Positions 7,692-14,852 of a stretch of 23,305 nucleotides of DNA are shown one piece after another. This DNA is from Lachnospiraceae bacterium (GTDB taxonomy: Bacteria > Bacillota > Clostridia > Lachnospirales > Lachnospiraceae): positions 1-23,305 of the forward strand of contig JAGKTQ010000032.1 in assembly GCA_021153325.1 (NCBI GenBank), read 5' to 3'. Made by a program: the position numbers and the translations under genes. Under the pieces are notes generated by a model, which searched no databases, was not told the origin of the DNA, and saw only the letters and a program-made list of their open reading frames with translations. The stretch's first letter is position 1, and each line of letters opens with the position of its first letter.

Positions 7692-8350
7692 TATTTATCG
7701 CTCCCTTCTTCGCTGCCAGACTTAGTAGGAAGTACTTCACCCTTGTAAATCCATACTTTAACACCAACTTTACCATAAGTTGTGTCTGCTTCTGCAAATC
7801 CATAGTCAATATCTGCTCTTAATGTCTGAAGCGGAATAGTTCCTTCGCTGTAGAACTCTGTACGAGCCATATCAGCACCGCCAAGACGTCCTGAACAAGC
7901 AGTTTTGATACCAAGTGCTCCGGCTTTCATTGTTCTGCCCATGCAAGATTTCATAGCACGTCTGAAGGAAACACGATTTTCTAACTGAAGTGCGATGTTT
8001 TCTGCTACTAACTGAGCATCTTTGTCCGGTCTCTTGATCTCTTTGATATCTACTAAAACTTTCTTATCTGTTAATTTGGAAAGTTCTTTCTTTGTTACTT
8101 CGATTTCTGCGCCACCTTTACCGATAACAACACCTGGTTTAGCAGTGTAAATGATAACTTTTACTCTGTCAGATGCTCTCTCGATTTCGATTTTAGCAAC
8201 GCCAGCACTGTATAATTTCTTTTTAAGGTATTTTCTGATATTGTAATCTTCCACTAAGAAATCAGAGAATTCAGCATCAGCATACCATTTAGAATCCCAA
8301 TCTTTAATTACGCCGACTCTAAGGCCGTGAGGATTAACTTTCTGTCCCAT
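7691..8350 (-). CDS. rpsC: 30S ribosomal protein S3 (uS3)
   Basis: Small-subunit head protein lining the mRNA entry tunnel. The 219 residues start MGQKVNPHGLRVGVIKDWDS. A type II KH domain holds the GxxG loop at GVVIGKGGAEI (about residues 74-84), and the C-terminal S3 domain contains SGRLGGADMARTEFYSEGT. Its stop overlaps rplP as TAATG. Preceded by rplV with a 21-nt gap that has a GGAG-type ribosome site. Confidence 0.98.
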   Translation of the reverse strand: MGQKVNPHGLRVGVIKDWDSKWYADAEFSDFLVEDYNIRKYLKKKLYSAGVAKIEIERASDRVKVIIYTAKPGVVIGKGGAEIEVTKKELSKLTDKKVLVDIKEIKRPDKDAQLVAENIALQLENRVSFRRAMKSCMGRTMKAGALGIKTACSGRLGGADMARTEFYSEGTIPLQTLRADIDYGFAEADTTYGKVGVKVWIYKGEVLPTKSGSEEGSDK

Positions 8351-8371
8351 GTTTTATTTGGCTCCTTTCTC

Positions 8372-8758
8372 CTATCTTTCATCAAGCACGATTGTAATAT
8401 GGCTCATTCTCTTTTCGATTCTGTAAGCTCTACCCTGTGCTCTTGGTCTTACTCTCTTCATTGTAGGTCCTTTATTTGCATAACATTCTGCAATGTAAAG
8501 GTTTTCTGCATTCATACCATTGTTATTTTCAGCATTTGCAATTGCAGACTGTAATAACTTTTTGATGATGCTGGAAGCGTATCTTGGATTGTACTCTAAG
8601 ATTGCCAAAGCTGTTGTAACATCTTTACCTCTGATGGCATCTAATACAAAGCAAGCTTTCTGAACAGACACTCTTGCGTAAGATAATTTTGCTGAAGGTC
8701 TTGTATCTTTATTTGCGTTTCTCTCTCTTTTTATTTGGGATCTATGTCCTTTAGCCAT
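8372..8758 (-). CDS. rplV: 50S ribosomal protein L22 (uL22)
   Basis: Lines the peptide exit tunnel, with the extended beta-hairpin implicated in macrolide responses. The 128 residues contain SPRKAR-like SYARVSVQKACFVLDAIRG and the hairpin/tail GPTMKRVRPRAQGRAYRIEKR followed by SHITIVLDE. The N-terminus (MAKGHRSQIKRERNANKDTRP) is about 15 residues longer than the minimal family core, a Clostridia-style extension. A strong AAAGGAGG site sits just upstream, at the end of a 104-nt gap after rpsS. Confidence 0.97.
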   Translation of the reverse strand: MAKGHRSQIKRERNANKDTRPSAKLSYARVSVQKACFVLDAIRGKDVTTALAILEYNPRYASSIIKKLLQSAIANAENNNGMNAENLYIAECYANKGPTMKRVRPRAQGRAYRIEKRMSHITIVLDER

Positions 8759-8808
8759 AGATTTGTCCTCCTTTCAATCTCCTCCCGGAGAATTCACTGT
8801 TTAGCTCC

Positions 8809-8856
8809 CGCCTACCGGCGTTCATAGCATTGGGTTGGCTCGCACGCGAGCCAGCC
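8809..8856 (-). repeat. Twin stem-loops with AATGCTATG motif in the rpsS-rplV gap
   Basis: On the transcribed strand a 10-bp stem-loop with one mismatch (GGCTGGCTCG/CGAGCCAACC, 4-base loop, 8833-8856) is followed by AATGCTATG (8823-8831). A small perfect stem-loop CGCC-GGTA-GGCG (8809-8820) follows 2 nt later. The order stem-loop, AATGCTATG, CCGG-containing stem-loop is the same as in the rpsH-rplF gap. No U-run follows. Function unknown. Confidence 0.6.
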
Positions 8857-8862
8857 TCTTAC

Positions 8863-9144
8863 TTATCTAACTTTGGATTTCTTTTCGTCTTTTCCATGTC
8901 CTCTGTATGTTCTTGTTGCAACAAACTCACCAAGTTTGTGTCCAACCATATCTTCTGTCACATATACAGGTACATGTTTTCTTCCATCATGAACAGCAAT
9001 TGTATGTCCAACGAAGGAAGGGAAAATTGTAGAACGACGTGACCATGTTTTAATAACATTTTTCTGTCCTGCAGCGTTCATTGCATCTACTTTTTTCAAT
9101 AAGCTTTCGTCTGCGAATGGTCCTTTTTTCAGTGATCTAGCCAT
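8863..9144 (-). CDS. rpsS: 30S ribosomal protein S19 (uS19)
   Basis: Small-subunit head protein that contacts S13 and 16S helix 42. The 93 residues are canonical: MARSLKKGPFADESLLKKV at the N-terminus, KTWSRRSTIFPSFVGHTIAVHDGRKHVPVYV in the middle, and HKLGEFVATRTYRGHGKDEKK at the end. The gap from rplB is 16 nt with an AAGGAGG-type site; the gap to rplV is 104 nt with two stem-loops. Confidence 0.98.
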   Translation of the reverse strand: MARSLKKGPFADESLLKKVDAMNAAGQKNVIKTWSRRSTIFPSFVGHTIAVHDGRKHVPVYVTEDMVGHKLGEFVATRTYRGHGKDEKKSKVR

Positions 9145-9160
9145 TATCTTTCCTCCTTAA

Positions 9161-10003
9161 TTATTTAATAGCTTTACCGTCTCTTCTTCTTACGATTAAC
9201 TTGTTAGAAGCTTTTTTCTTCTTACGAGTCTTAAGACCAAGAGCAGGTTTACCCCAAGGTGTACATGGGCCTGGACGACCGATACCAGTCTTTCCTTCAC
9301 CACCACCGTGTGGATGGTCATTCGGGTTCATTACGGAACCACGAACTGTAGGTCTGATACCCATATGACGTTTACGTCCAGCTTTACCGATGTTGATAAG
9401 GCTGTGATCTGCGTTTCCAACAACGCCAACTGTTGCACGGCAGATGATTGGAACCATTCTCATTTCGCCTGAAGGAAGTCTTAATGTAGCATATTTTCCT
9501 TCTTTAGCCATTAACTGAGCGCTGTTACCAGCTGAACGAACTAACTGTCCGCCTTTGCCAGGATATAACTCAATGTTGTGAACCTGTGTACCTACAGGGA
9601 TTTCAGATAAAGGTAAGCAGTTACCTACTCTTACTTCCGCTTCAGCACCGTTCATAACTGTCATTCCATCTGTTAATCCTTCTGGAGCAAGGATATAAGC
9701 TTTTTCACCGTCTGCATAGCAGATTAATGCGATGTTAGCTGTTCTGTTCGGATCGTATTCGATTCCGATTACTGTTGCAGGAATACCGTCTTTATATCTC
9801 TTAAAGTCGATAATTCTATATTTTCTTCTAGATCCACCACCGCGGTGTCTTACTGTGATTTTACCCTGATTGTTACGACCAGCATTCTTGTTCAAAGAAA
9901 CACAGAGAGATTTTTCAGGAGTTGTTTTTGTGATTTCTGAAAAATCAGAGCCAGTCATATTACGTCTGGAAGGTGTATATGGGTTATATGTCTTAATTCC
10001 CAT
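9161..10003 (-). CDS. rplB: 50S ribosomal protein L2 (uL2)
   Basis: One of the most conserved 50S proteins, needed for subunit association and peptidyl-transferase-centre structure. ATG at 10003 gives MGIKTYNPYTPSRRNMTG and 280 residues, the family length. The frame is open to 10033, but the ten extra residues are atypical and AAGGAG lies 8-9 nt before the chosen start. Landmarks are GGGSRRKYRIIDFKR in the OB part and NPNDHPHGGGEGKTGIGRPG with the conserved histidine near the centre. The 104-nt gap from rplW holds a perfect 10-bp stem-loop. Confidence 0.98.
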   Translation of the reverse strand: MGIKTYNPYTPSRRNMTGSDFSEITKTTPEKSLCVSLNKNAGRNNQGKITVRHRGGGSRRKYRIIDFKRYKDGIPATVIGIEYDPNRTANIALICYADGEKAYILAPEGLTDGMTVMNGAEAEVRVGNCLPLSEIPVGTQVHNIELYPGKGGQLVRSAGNSAQLMAKEGKYATLRLPSGEMRMVPIICRATVGVVGNADHSLINIGKAGRKRHMGIRPTVRGSVMNPNDHPHGGGEGKTGIGRPGPCTPWGKPALGLKTRKKKKASNKLIVRRRDGKAIK

Positions 10004-10066
10004 TTTTCTTTCTCCTTTACTATTTAATATCACGCTTGTTCTGCGTATAACTTGTTGCTCTATCTG

Positions 10067-10089
10067 GAAGAATTGCCTTGCAATTCTTC
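10067..10089 (-). repeat. Perfect 10-bp stem-loop in the rplW-rplB gap
   Basis: GAAGAATTGC pairs perfectly with GCAATTCTTC across a 3-base loop, placed within the 104-nt gap downstream of rplW. On the transcribed strand the following bases (CAGATAGAG) are not U-rich, so it is not an intrinsic terminator. It may be an RNA processing or stability element. The stem begins with GAAGAAT, like the second stem-loop in the rpsH-rplF gap. Confidence 0.6.
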
Positions 10090-10107
10090 ATGGATTTTCT
10101 TTTCATC

Positions 10108-10407
10108 CTACAGGCCTGCAAAAATTTCAATATCCTTGCTTTCTTCTGTTAACTGTACGATAGCTTTCTTTGTTTTTGCAGTTTTTCCGTATACCATGCC
10201 ACGTCTCTTTGTTTTGCCGTCCATGTTCATTGTGTTAACTTTAGCAACTTTTGTGCCTTCGAACATTTTTTCAACAGCTTCTTTGATCTGAGATTTTGTA
10301 GCTTCTGGATGAACTAAAAATGTGTATTTCTTTTCGCCCATGCCAGCCATGCTCTTTTCTGTGATAACTGGTTTGAGGATTACATCATAATATTTAATAT
10401 CTGCCAT
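10108..10407 (-). CDS. rplW: 50S ribosomal protein L23 (uL23)
   Basis: Exit-tunnel protein and docking site for trigger factor and SRP. The 99 residues have the standard core DVILKPVITEKSM (about 8-20), KYTFLVHPEATKSQIKEAVEKMF (27-49) and KVAKVNTMNMDGKTKRRG. Its start overlaps the rplD stop by one base (TAATG). The downstream gap to rplB is unusually long for this cluster (104 nt). Confidence 0.98.
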   Translation of the reverse strand: MADIKYYDVILKPVITEKSMAGMGEKKYTFLVHPEATKSQIKEAVEKMFEGTKVAKVNTMNMDGKTKRRGMVYGKTAKTKKAIVQLTEESKDIEIFAGL

Positions 10408-11027
10408 TATGCGTACACCTCCTCGATTTTTGCTACAGCGTCCTTTGTAAGAACTACTGTGCCGGCTTTCATAATATCATATACATTAATTGTGCTTGTT
10501 AATGTTGTCTGAACTGTTGGGATATTTTTTGCAGACATAACAACTTTTTCATCGTTCTCAGCTAAAACAACAAGTGCTTTGTTTACGTTTAAGTTGTTCA
10601 TAACTGTCTGGAATTTCTTTGTTTTGATCTCATCAAATTTAAGCTCATCAACAACGATCAATTTGTTTTCCTGTACTCTGCTTGTTAATGCAGATTTTAA
10701 TGCGATTCTCTTTTCTTTCTTATTCATTTTGAAAGAGTAATCTCTTGGTACTGGAGCGAATACAACGCCGCCTCCTGTCCACTGTGGAGCTCTTGTTGAA
10801 CCCTGTCTTGCATGACCAGTTCCTTTCTGTCTCCAAGGTTTTCTTCCGCCACCAGAAACTTCAGAACGAGTTTTTGCTTTCTGTGTTCCCTGACGATTGT
10901 TTGCAAGCTGCTGTACAACTGCCATGTGTACTAAGTGTTCGTTTACTTCAACACCGAATACCGCATCGTTTAAGTCGATCTTGCCAACTTCTTTGCCTTC
11001 CATATTATAAACAGATACGTTTGCCAT
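10407..11027 (-). CDS. rplD: 50S ribosomal protein L4 (uL4)
   Basis: Large-subunit assembly protein whose extended loop reaches the exit tunnel. In E. coli it also represses its own S10 operon by binding the leader. The 206 residues are normal. The loop is GGGRKPWRQKGTGHARQGS at about residues 60-78, followed by RAPQWTGGGVVFAPVPRDYS. In this window the rpsJ leader is also strongly structured, so autogenous control is possible, but direct L4 binding is unproven. Gap from rplC is 28 nt; stop overlaps rplW. Confidence 0.98.
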   Translation of the reverse strand: MANVSVYNMEGKEVGKIDLNDAVFGVEVNEHLVHMAVVQQLANNRQGTQKAKTRSEVSGGGRKPWRQKGTGHARQGSTRAPQWTGGGVVFAPVPRDYSFKMNKKEKRIALKSALTSRVQENKLIVVDELKFDEIKTKKFQTVMNNLNVNKALVVLAENDEKVVMSAKNIPTVQTTLTSTINVYDIMKAGTVVLTKDAVAKIEEVYA

Positions 11028-11055
11028 CTGAATGGTCCTCCTTTCATCCGAATGC

Positions 11056-11739
11056 TTAAGCTTCAGCCTTTACTGTTTCTTTGATTGTTACTAAAGCTTT
11101 TTTAGGTCCTGGTACTGCACCTTTTACTAAAAGTAAATTCTTTTCTGCATCTACTCTTACTACTTCAAGATTCTGAACTGTTACTTTTACGCAGCCCATA
11201 TGTCCCGGCATTCCTTTTCCTTTGAATACACGGCTAGGTGAAGAACAAGCACCGTTGGAACCCTGATGACGATGGAATTTAGAACCATGTGCCATAGGTC
11301 CTCTGTGCTGGCCATGTCTCTTGATTGCACCCTGGAATCCTTTTCCTTTGGAAATCGCAGATGCATCAACTTTATCTCCAGCTGCAAAAACATCAGCCTT
11401 AATTTCATTTCCTAAAGCATATTCTTCTGCATTTTCAAGTTTGAATTCTCTTACATATCTCTTGCAGGAAACTCCAGCTTTGTCGAAGTGACCTTTCTGA
11501 GCTTTGTTAACGCCGTGAGCATGAACAACTTCTTTCTTTCCGCTCTTATCTTTGTTAACGATTTTTTCCTTTTTATCTACAAAACCAACCTGTACTGCAC
11601 TGTAACCGTCGTTTTCAACTGTTTTAACCTGAGTTACAACACATGGTCCTGCCTGAAGTACGGTAACCGGAATTAAAGAACCGTCTTCGTTGAAGATTTG
11701 AGTCATTCCGACTTTAGTAGCTAAGATAGCTTTTTTCAT
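11056..11739 (-). CDS. rplC: 50S ribosomal protein L3 (uL3)
   Basis: Early-assembly protein whose loop approaches the peptidyl-transferase centre. The 227 residues begin MKKAILATKVGMTQIF. The central extension KGKGFQGAIKRHGQHRGPMAHGS spans about residues 131-153, followed by GSNGACSSPSRVFKGKGMPGHMG. A GGAGG site lies before the ATG. The upstream 56-nt gap from rpsJ contains a weak GAACC/GGTTC stem (11768-11781). Confidence 0.98.
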   Translation of the reverse strand: MKKAILATKVGMTQIFNEDGSLIPVTVLQAGPCVVTQVKTVENDGYSAVQVGFVDKKEKIVNKDKSGKKEVVHAHGVNKAQKGHFDKAGVSCKRYVREFKLENAEEYALGNEIKADVFAAGDKVDASAISKGKGFQGAIKRHGQHRGPMAHGSKFHRHQGSNGACSSPSRVFKGKGMPGHMGCVKVTVQNLEVVRVDAEKNLLLVKGAVPGPKKALVTIKETVKAEA

Positions 11740-11795
11740 TTTTTTACCTCCTGTTTGTTCTACAGCGGAACCTTTCGGTTCATACTAGTAGGGGC

Positions 11796-12116
11796 TTATT
11801 TGTTTTTCATTTTAATATTGATATAAACACCCGCTGGCATTTCCAGTCTCTGCAAAGCGTCAACTGTTTTAGCTGTCGGTGTCATAATATCGATCAGTCT
11901 CTTGTGAGTTCTCTGTTCGAACTGCTCTCTGGAATCTTTGTATTTGTGTACCGCTCTAAGAATTGTCACAACTTCCTTTTTAGTAGGAAGCGGAACCGGT
12001 CCACTCACCTGAGATCCGTTTTTCTTAACTGTTTCGATAATTTTTTTGGCAGATGCATCTACTAACTGATGATCATAAGCTTTCAATGTAATTCTCATTA
12101 CCTGCTGATTTGCCAT
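11796..12116 (-). CDS. rpsJ: 30S ribosomal protein S10 (uS10)
   Basis: First gene of the operon. It is a small-subunit head protein that, as NusE, also joins transcription antitermination complexes. The 106 residues include MRITLKAYDHQLVDASAKKI, GPVPLPTKKEVVTILR and EQFEQRTHKRLIDI. The start MANQQVMRIT at 12116 has AAGGAGG 11 nt upstream, slightly long spacing caused by a run of T; MRIT six codons in would be further away still. Preceded by about 250 nt of structured leader and a clear promoter. Confidence 0.97.
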   Translation of the reverse strand: MANQQVMRITLKAYDHQLVDASAKKIIETVKKNGSQVSGPVPLPTKKEVVTILRAVHKYKDSREQFEQRTHKRLIDIMTPTAKTVDALQRLEMPAGVYINIKMKNK

Positions 12117-12369
12117 AAAAAAAGTCGCCTCCTTTTCGCACTTTTAACTTCTTAAGTACGACAAGCGGTGACTGTACACTCTCCCGTGTGTGTCCTAAAC
12201 TTTTACGCCGCTACACTTGGCATTTAGAACTTTCACGTCGTTTCTACTCTTCGTAGACATTTACGTTTGTACAGTGACTTGTCGTCAGTTTCCTAACTTG
12301 ACATTCGCTCCACGGAAAACCTGCTTTTCAGCAGCAACCTCACGCTTCATTGCTATCAATGTCACAGCA
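12117..12369 (-). promoter_or_regulatory. Structured 5' leader of the S10 operon (candidate cis-regulatory RNA)
   Basis: From the predicted transcription start (about 12369) to rpsJ there are about 250 nt without a gene. In transcript order I see: CATTG/CAATG with loop ATAG (12348-12361); CTGCT/AGCAG closed by a GAAA tetraloop (12321-12334); GTC-AGTT/AACT-GAC with one bulged A (12284-12302); a long-range helix in which GACAAG and ACTGTAC (12269-12283) pair with GTACAGT and CTTGTC (12160-12177) around an asymmetric internal loop; and, enclosed by it, TCTAC/GTAGA (12243-12257) and TTCTAAA/TTTAGGA with an inner GCC/GGC (12193-12229). In enteric bacteria the S10 leader is controlled by L4. Whether L4 or another protein acts here is unknown. 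Confidence 0.65.
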
Positions 12370-12375
12370 CTAACT

Positions 12376-12404
12376 AATATACATGACTTTTTCTTATATT
12401 TCAA
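12376..12404 (-). promoter_or_regulatory. Sigma-A-type promoter of the S10-spc operon
   Basis: On the minus strand, -35 TTGAAA (12399-12404) and -10 TATATT (12376-12381) are separated by exactly 17 bp, within an A/T-rich upstream region that includes A-tracts. The transcript would begin near 12369. No other promoter of similar quality was noticed between here and map, so this probably serves the whole operon. Confidence 0.75.
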
Positions 12405-12493
12405 GTACTTTTTTTTAAAAATTTAATATTTTTTCTTGTGTACTAAAAAAAGTGCAATATTCCGCCAAATTTACCTGCTAAAGTCATTGTATC

Positions 12494-12522
12494 TTGTAAA
12501 CTTTCCTATTATATGGTATTAT
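12494..12522 (+). promoter_or_regulatory. Promoter of the RlmI-like methyltransferase gene
   Basis: -35 TTGTAA (12494-12499), 17-bp spacer, -10 TATTAT (12517-12522). The transcript would start near 12530, giving a leader of about 70 nt with AAGGAG (12584-12589) 8 nt before the ATG. Divergent from the S10 operon promoter, about 90 bp away. Confidence 0.6.
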
Positions 12523-12597
12523 TTCCAAGCAAATAGATACTTAATATGTAACACATTATATATAGAAGAAACACATTCAAAATAAGGAGCGTAGATT

Positions 12598-13458
12598 ATG
12601 TGGATTGCAGATAATTGGAAAGATTACGAAGTTTTAGATACTTCCTCCGGTGAAAAATTGGAACGTTGGGGTGACTATCTGCTTGTAAGACCAGATCCTC
12701 AGGTCATATGGAATACAGAAAAGAAAAACCCGGGATGGAGAAAGAAAAATGGACACTATCATCGCAGCAGCAAAGGTGGTGGTGAATGGGAGTTCTTTCA
12801 TCTTCCAAATGAATGGAGCATTCACTATGGCAGCCTGACCTTCAATTTGAAACCTTTTAGTTTTAAACATACCGGACTTTTTCCGGAACAGGCGACAAAT
12901 TGGGACTGGTTTGGTAAATTAATCCGGGAAGCCGACAGACCAATCAAAGTATTAAATTTATTTGCTTATACTGGCGGTGCTACTTTAGCTGCTGCTGCAG
13001 CCGGTGCTTCTGTTACTCACGTAGATGCATCCAAAGGTATGGTTACATGGGCAAAAGAAAATGCCGTTTCTTCCGGACTCGGTGATGCACCGATTCGCTG
13101 GCTTGTGGATGACTGTGTGAAATTCGTGGAACGTGAAATAAGACGTGGCAATCACTATGATGCGATCATTATGGACCCTCCTTCTTACGGAAGAGGACCG
13201 AAAGGCGAAATTTGGAAAATTGAAGAAAGTATTTTCCCATTTATTGAGCTGACAACACAAATACTTTCGGATAATCCACTTTTCTTCCTTGTCAATTCCT
13301 ATACGACTGGTCTGCAGCCTGCAGTTCTTTCTTATATGATACACACAGCACTTGTTCCCAAGTTCGGTGGTTCTGTAAAAGCGGATGAGATCGGACTTCC
13401 TGTCAAAGAGAATGGACTGGTACTTCCTTGTGGAGCTTCCGGTCGCTGGACAAAATAA
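12598..13458 (+). CDS. Class I SAM-dependent methyltransferase, RlmI/RlmK-like (COG1092 type)
   Basis: Probably methylates rRNA or another RNA using S-adenosylmethionine. The 286 residues have a roughly 110-residue N-terminal part rich in W/F/Y, then a Rossmann methyltransferase domain: SAM motif NLFAYTGG at 120-127, acidic D143 in HVDAS, D171-D172, and the catalytic-loop motif DPPSYGRG at 193-200. DPPSYG is characteristic of the RlmI/RlmK family. It is shorter than E. coli RlmI (about 396 residues) and I do not see a clear N-terminal PUA domain, so the exact target is uncertain. It is a single-gene unit: own promoter upstream and intrinsic terminator right after the stop. Family call is firm; substrate is inference. 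Confidence 0.85.
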   Translation: MWIADNWKDYEVLDTSSGEKLERWGDYLLVRPDPQVIWNTEKKNPGWRKKNGHYHRSSKGGGEWEFFHLPNEWSIHYGSLTFNLKPFSFKHTGLFPEQATNWDWFGKLIREADRPIKVLNLFAYTGGATLAAAAAGASVTHVDASKGMVTWAKENAVSSGLGDAPIRWLVDDCVKFVEREIRRGNHYDAIIMDPPSYGRGPKGEIWKIEESIFPFIELTTQILSDNPLFFLVNSYTTGLQPAVLSYMIHTALVPKFGGSVKADEIGLPVKENGLVLPCGASGRWTK

Positions 13459-13483
13459 AAAAACTGCCTTTGGCAGTTTTTTT
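13457..13483. terminator. Bidirectional intrinsic terminator
   Basis: AAAACTGCC and GGCAGTTTT flank a 3-base loop (centre about 13470), with an A-run before and a T-run after. It terminates the methyltransferase gene on the plus strand and, read the other way, the Q/N-rich protein gene that ends at 13506 on the minus strand. Confidence 0.85.
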
Positions 13484-13505
13484 ATTTTGCATATTTATAT
13501 AAATC

Positions 13506-14261
13506 TTATAACATAACCACTAACATGATGCAGAAAATTACTAAGCTCAGTACTAATCCGATCAACTGCATTATAAGATATGCTCTACAATAATTTACTT
13601 TACTTGACTTCTCTGTCTTGCTGAATGCCCATACGATAGCCATAACAAAGCCAACACATGGAATACAGAATAACAGGAATGTCAACAACCATTCTCCCAC
13701 GCTAACCGGAATTTCCATTCCAGACTGATAATTCTGGTAATCAGTGTTCTGACCGCCATAGCTATAAGTATTCGTGTTTGTAGTATCTGCATAATAGTTT
13801 GGTCCAGACTGATTATTGTTACTTCCATATGTATACTGTGCGTTCTGATTGATCTGATTTTCGTACGCATACTGTGTATCATTGGATGAAAATGTATTGG
13901 CTGTAGAATAGGAATTCTGTGCGCTCTGTGTATTTTCATTATACGGTGCGGAATAAGCGTTCTGTGTATTCTGTGTATTCTGTGTATCCATGCTGTAAGA
14001 TGATGTATAAGAATTTTGTGTATTCTGTGTTTCATTTGCAGATGCATATACGTTCTGTGAATTATATGGTGCTGAATATGTATTCTGTGCTTCATATGGT
14101 GATGCGTATGGGTTCTGATCTGCTCCCACCGCATTGTTATTTCCTTCATTTGTCTGCTGTATTTCTGATGTCAACACTGTCTCTGCGCTGCTTTCTGCCA
14201 TATTATTTTCTACTGTGTTGTTTTCCCCTGTTGTTCCACTAAACATACCATTGCTGTCCAT
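13506..14261 (-). CDS. Q/N-rich protein with C-terminal CD225-like two-membrane-segment domain
   Basis: 251 residues. Residues 1-186 are low-complexity and rich in Asn, Gln, Tyr, Ser and Thr, with degenerate repeats of the QNT, QNAYSAPYN and QNVYAS type. The C-terminus (from about 187) has the VGEWLLTFLL...PCVGFVMAIVWAF first membrane segment, a short polar loop with SKVNYCRAYLI, and a second membrane segment to the end. This layout resembles small Firmicutes CD225/dispanin-like or related membrane proteins; the biochemical role is unknown. AGGAGG lies 9 nt before the ATG and overlaps the stop of the DUF2752 gene 13 nt upstream, so the two are co-transcribed. The base sequence shows a short repeat of TGTATTC units around 13960-14020. 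Confidence 0.75.
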   Translation of the reverse strand: MDSNGMFSGTTGENNTVENNMAESSAETVLTSEIQQTNEGNNNAVGADQNPYASPYEAQNTYSAPYNSQNVYASANETQNTQNSYTSSYSMDTQNTQNTQNAYSAPYNENTQSAQNSYSTANTFSSNDTQYAYENQINQNAQYTYGSNNNQSGPNYYADTTNTNTYSYGGQNTDYQNYQSGMEIPVSVGEWLLTFLLFCIPCVGFVMAIVWAFSKTEKSSKVNYCRAYLIMQLIGLVLSLVIFCIMLVVML

Positions 14262-14274
14262 TATTAAATTCCTC

Positions 14275-14742
14275 CTAATATATTAATTTCCTAATCAACC
14301 GGTCATAACCGGGCAATATTTTTTCAAACAAATTTCCACGCGTATACGACATGGGCGGTTTATTTGGAAAATAGCGATACATTCTATAAAAATAGAATAC
14401 GATCATTGCCACTGCCAAAACTGCCAGCAATCCCTGCCAGCCTTTTGCTTTCCTGCCAAGCAGATATCTTTGCACTCCAACGTACACCGCCAGCAAAATC
14501 CAGCCATATATAAACGGATTCATATTCCATGCTCTTGCAAACTGTCCCGTGATCACAAATAAAAATGCTCTTGTTATCCCGCATCCCGGACACGGAAACC
14601 CTGTTACAATTACAAGTGGACAAAACGCCGAAAAAATAAATTCCACAAGCAGATAATATATAATAAGTACAATGCCTATCATTTTATAAGCACAAATATC
14701 TTTCCACAATCTGCCTGCTGCCTGTTTGCATCTTTCTTTCAC
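14275..14742 (-). CDS. DUF2752 membrane protein
   Basis: 155 residues with hydrophobic segments at about 21-45, 58-90 and 102-118. The DUF2752 signature is CPGCGITRAF starting at C51 (C51, C54, T57, R58) followed by WNMNPF with N75-P76. The two cysteines could bind a metal or form a redox pair; the family's function is not established. The only start upstream of the conserved part is GTG at 14742, with a weak GGGA site 8 nt upstream; an internal ATG at residue 21 would cut into the first membrane segment. Likely an operon with the downstream Q/N-rich membrane protein (13-nt gap). Confidence 0.8.
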   Translation of the reverse strand: MKERCKQAAGRLWKDICAYKMIGIVLIIYYLLVEFIFSAFCPLVIVTGFPCPGCGITRAFLFVITGQFARAWNMNPFIYGWILLAVYVGVQRYLLGRKAKGWQGLLAVLAVAMIVFYFYRMYRYFPNKPPMSYTRGNLFEKILPGYDRLIRKLIY

Positions 14743-14772
14743 TTCTGTGTTCCCTTAACTTCCTGTCTTCAC

Positions 14773-14844
14773 AAAAACCGGCACCATAGTAATACTTTTT
14801 AAGTATAACCTATCTACCGGTTTATTGGCAACTATAAATTGCCT
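14773..14844 (-). terminator. Terminator region after the beta-glucuronidase gene
   Basis: On the minus strand a GGCAA/TTGCC stem (14827-14843) is followed by a long imperfect hairpin: AAACCGG pairs with CCGGTTT (14817-14823 with 14775-14781), ATAG with CTAT, and ATACTT with AAGTAT around the loop. It ends in a T-run. This separates the glucuronidase operon from the DUF2752 pair. Confidence 0.6.
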
Positions 14845-14852
14845 AAAATTCC

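Noticed and set aside
13960..14020. CRISPR-like or satellite array
   Set aside because: Short TGTATTC units lie in frame inside a coding gene, with no spacers and no cas genes.
13682..14149. 155-codon frame in the low-complexity region of the Q/N-rich gene
   Set aside because: Gives an almost pure His/Ile/Met repeat peptide, an alternate-frame echo of the repeat; the chosen frame has a ribosome site and membrane segments.
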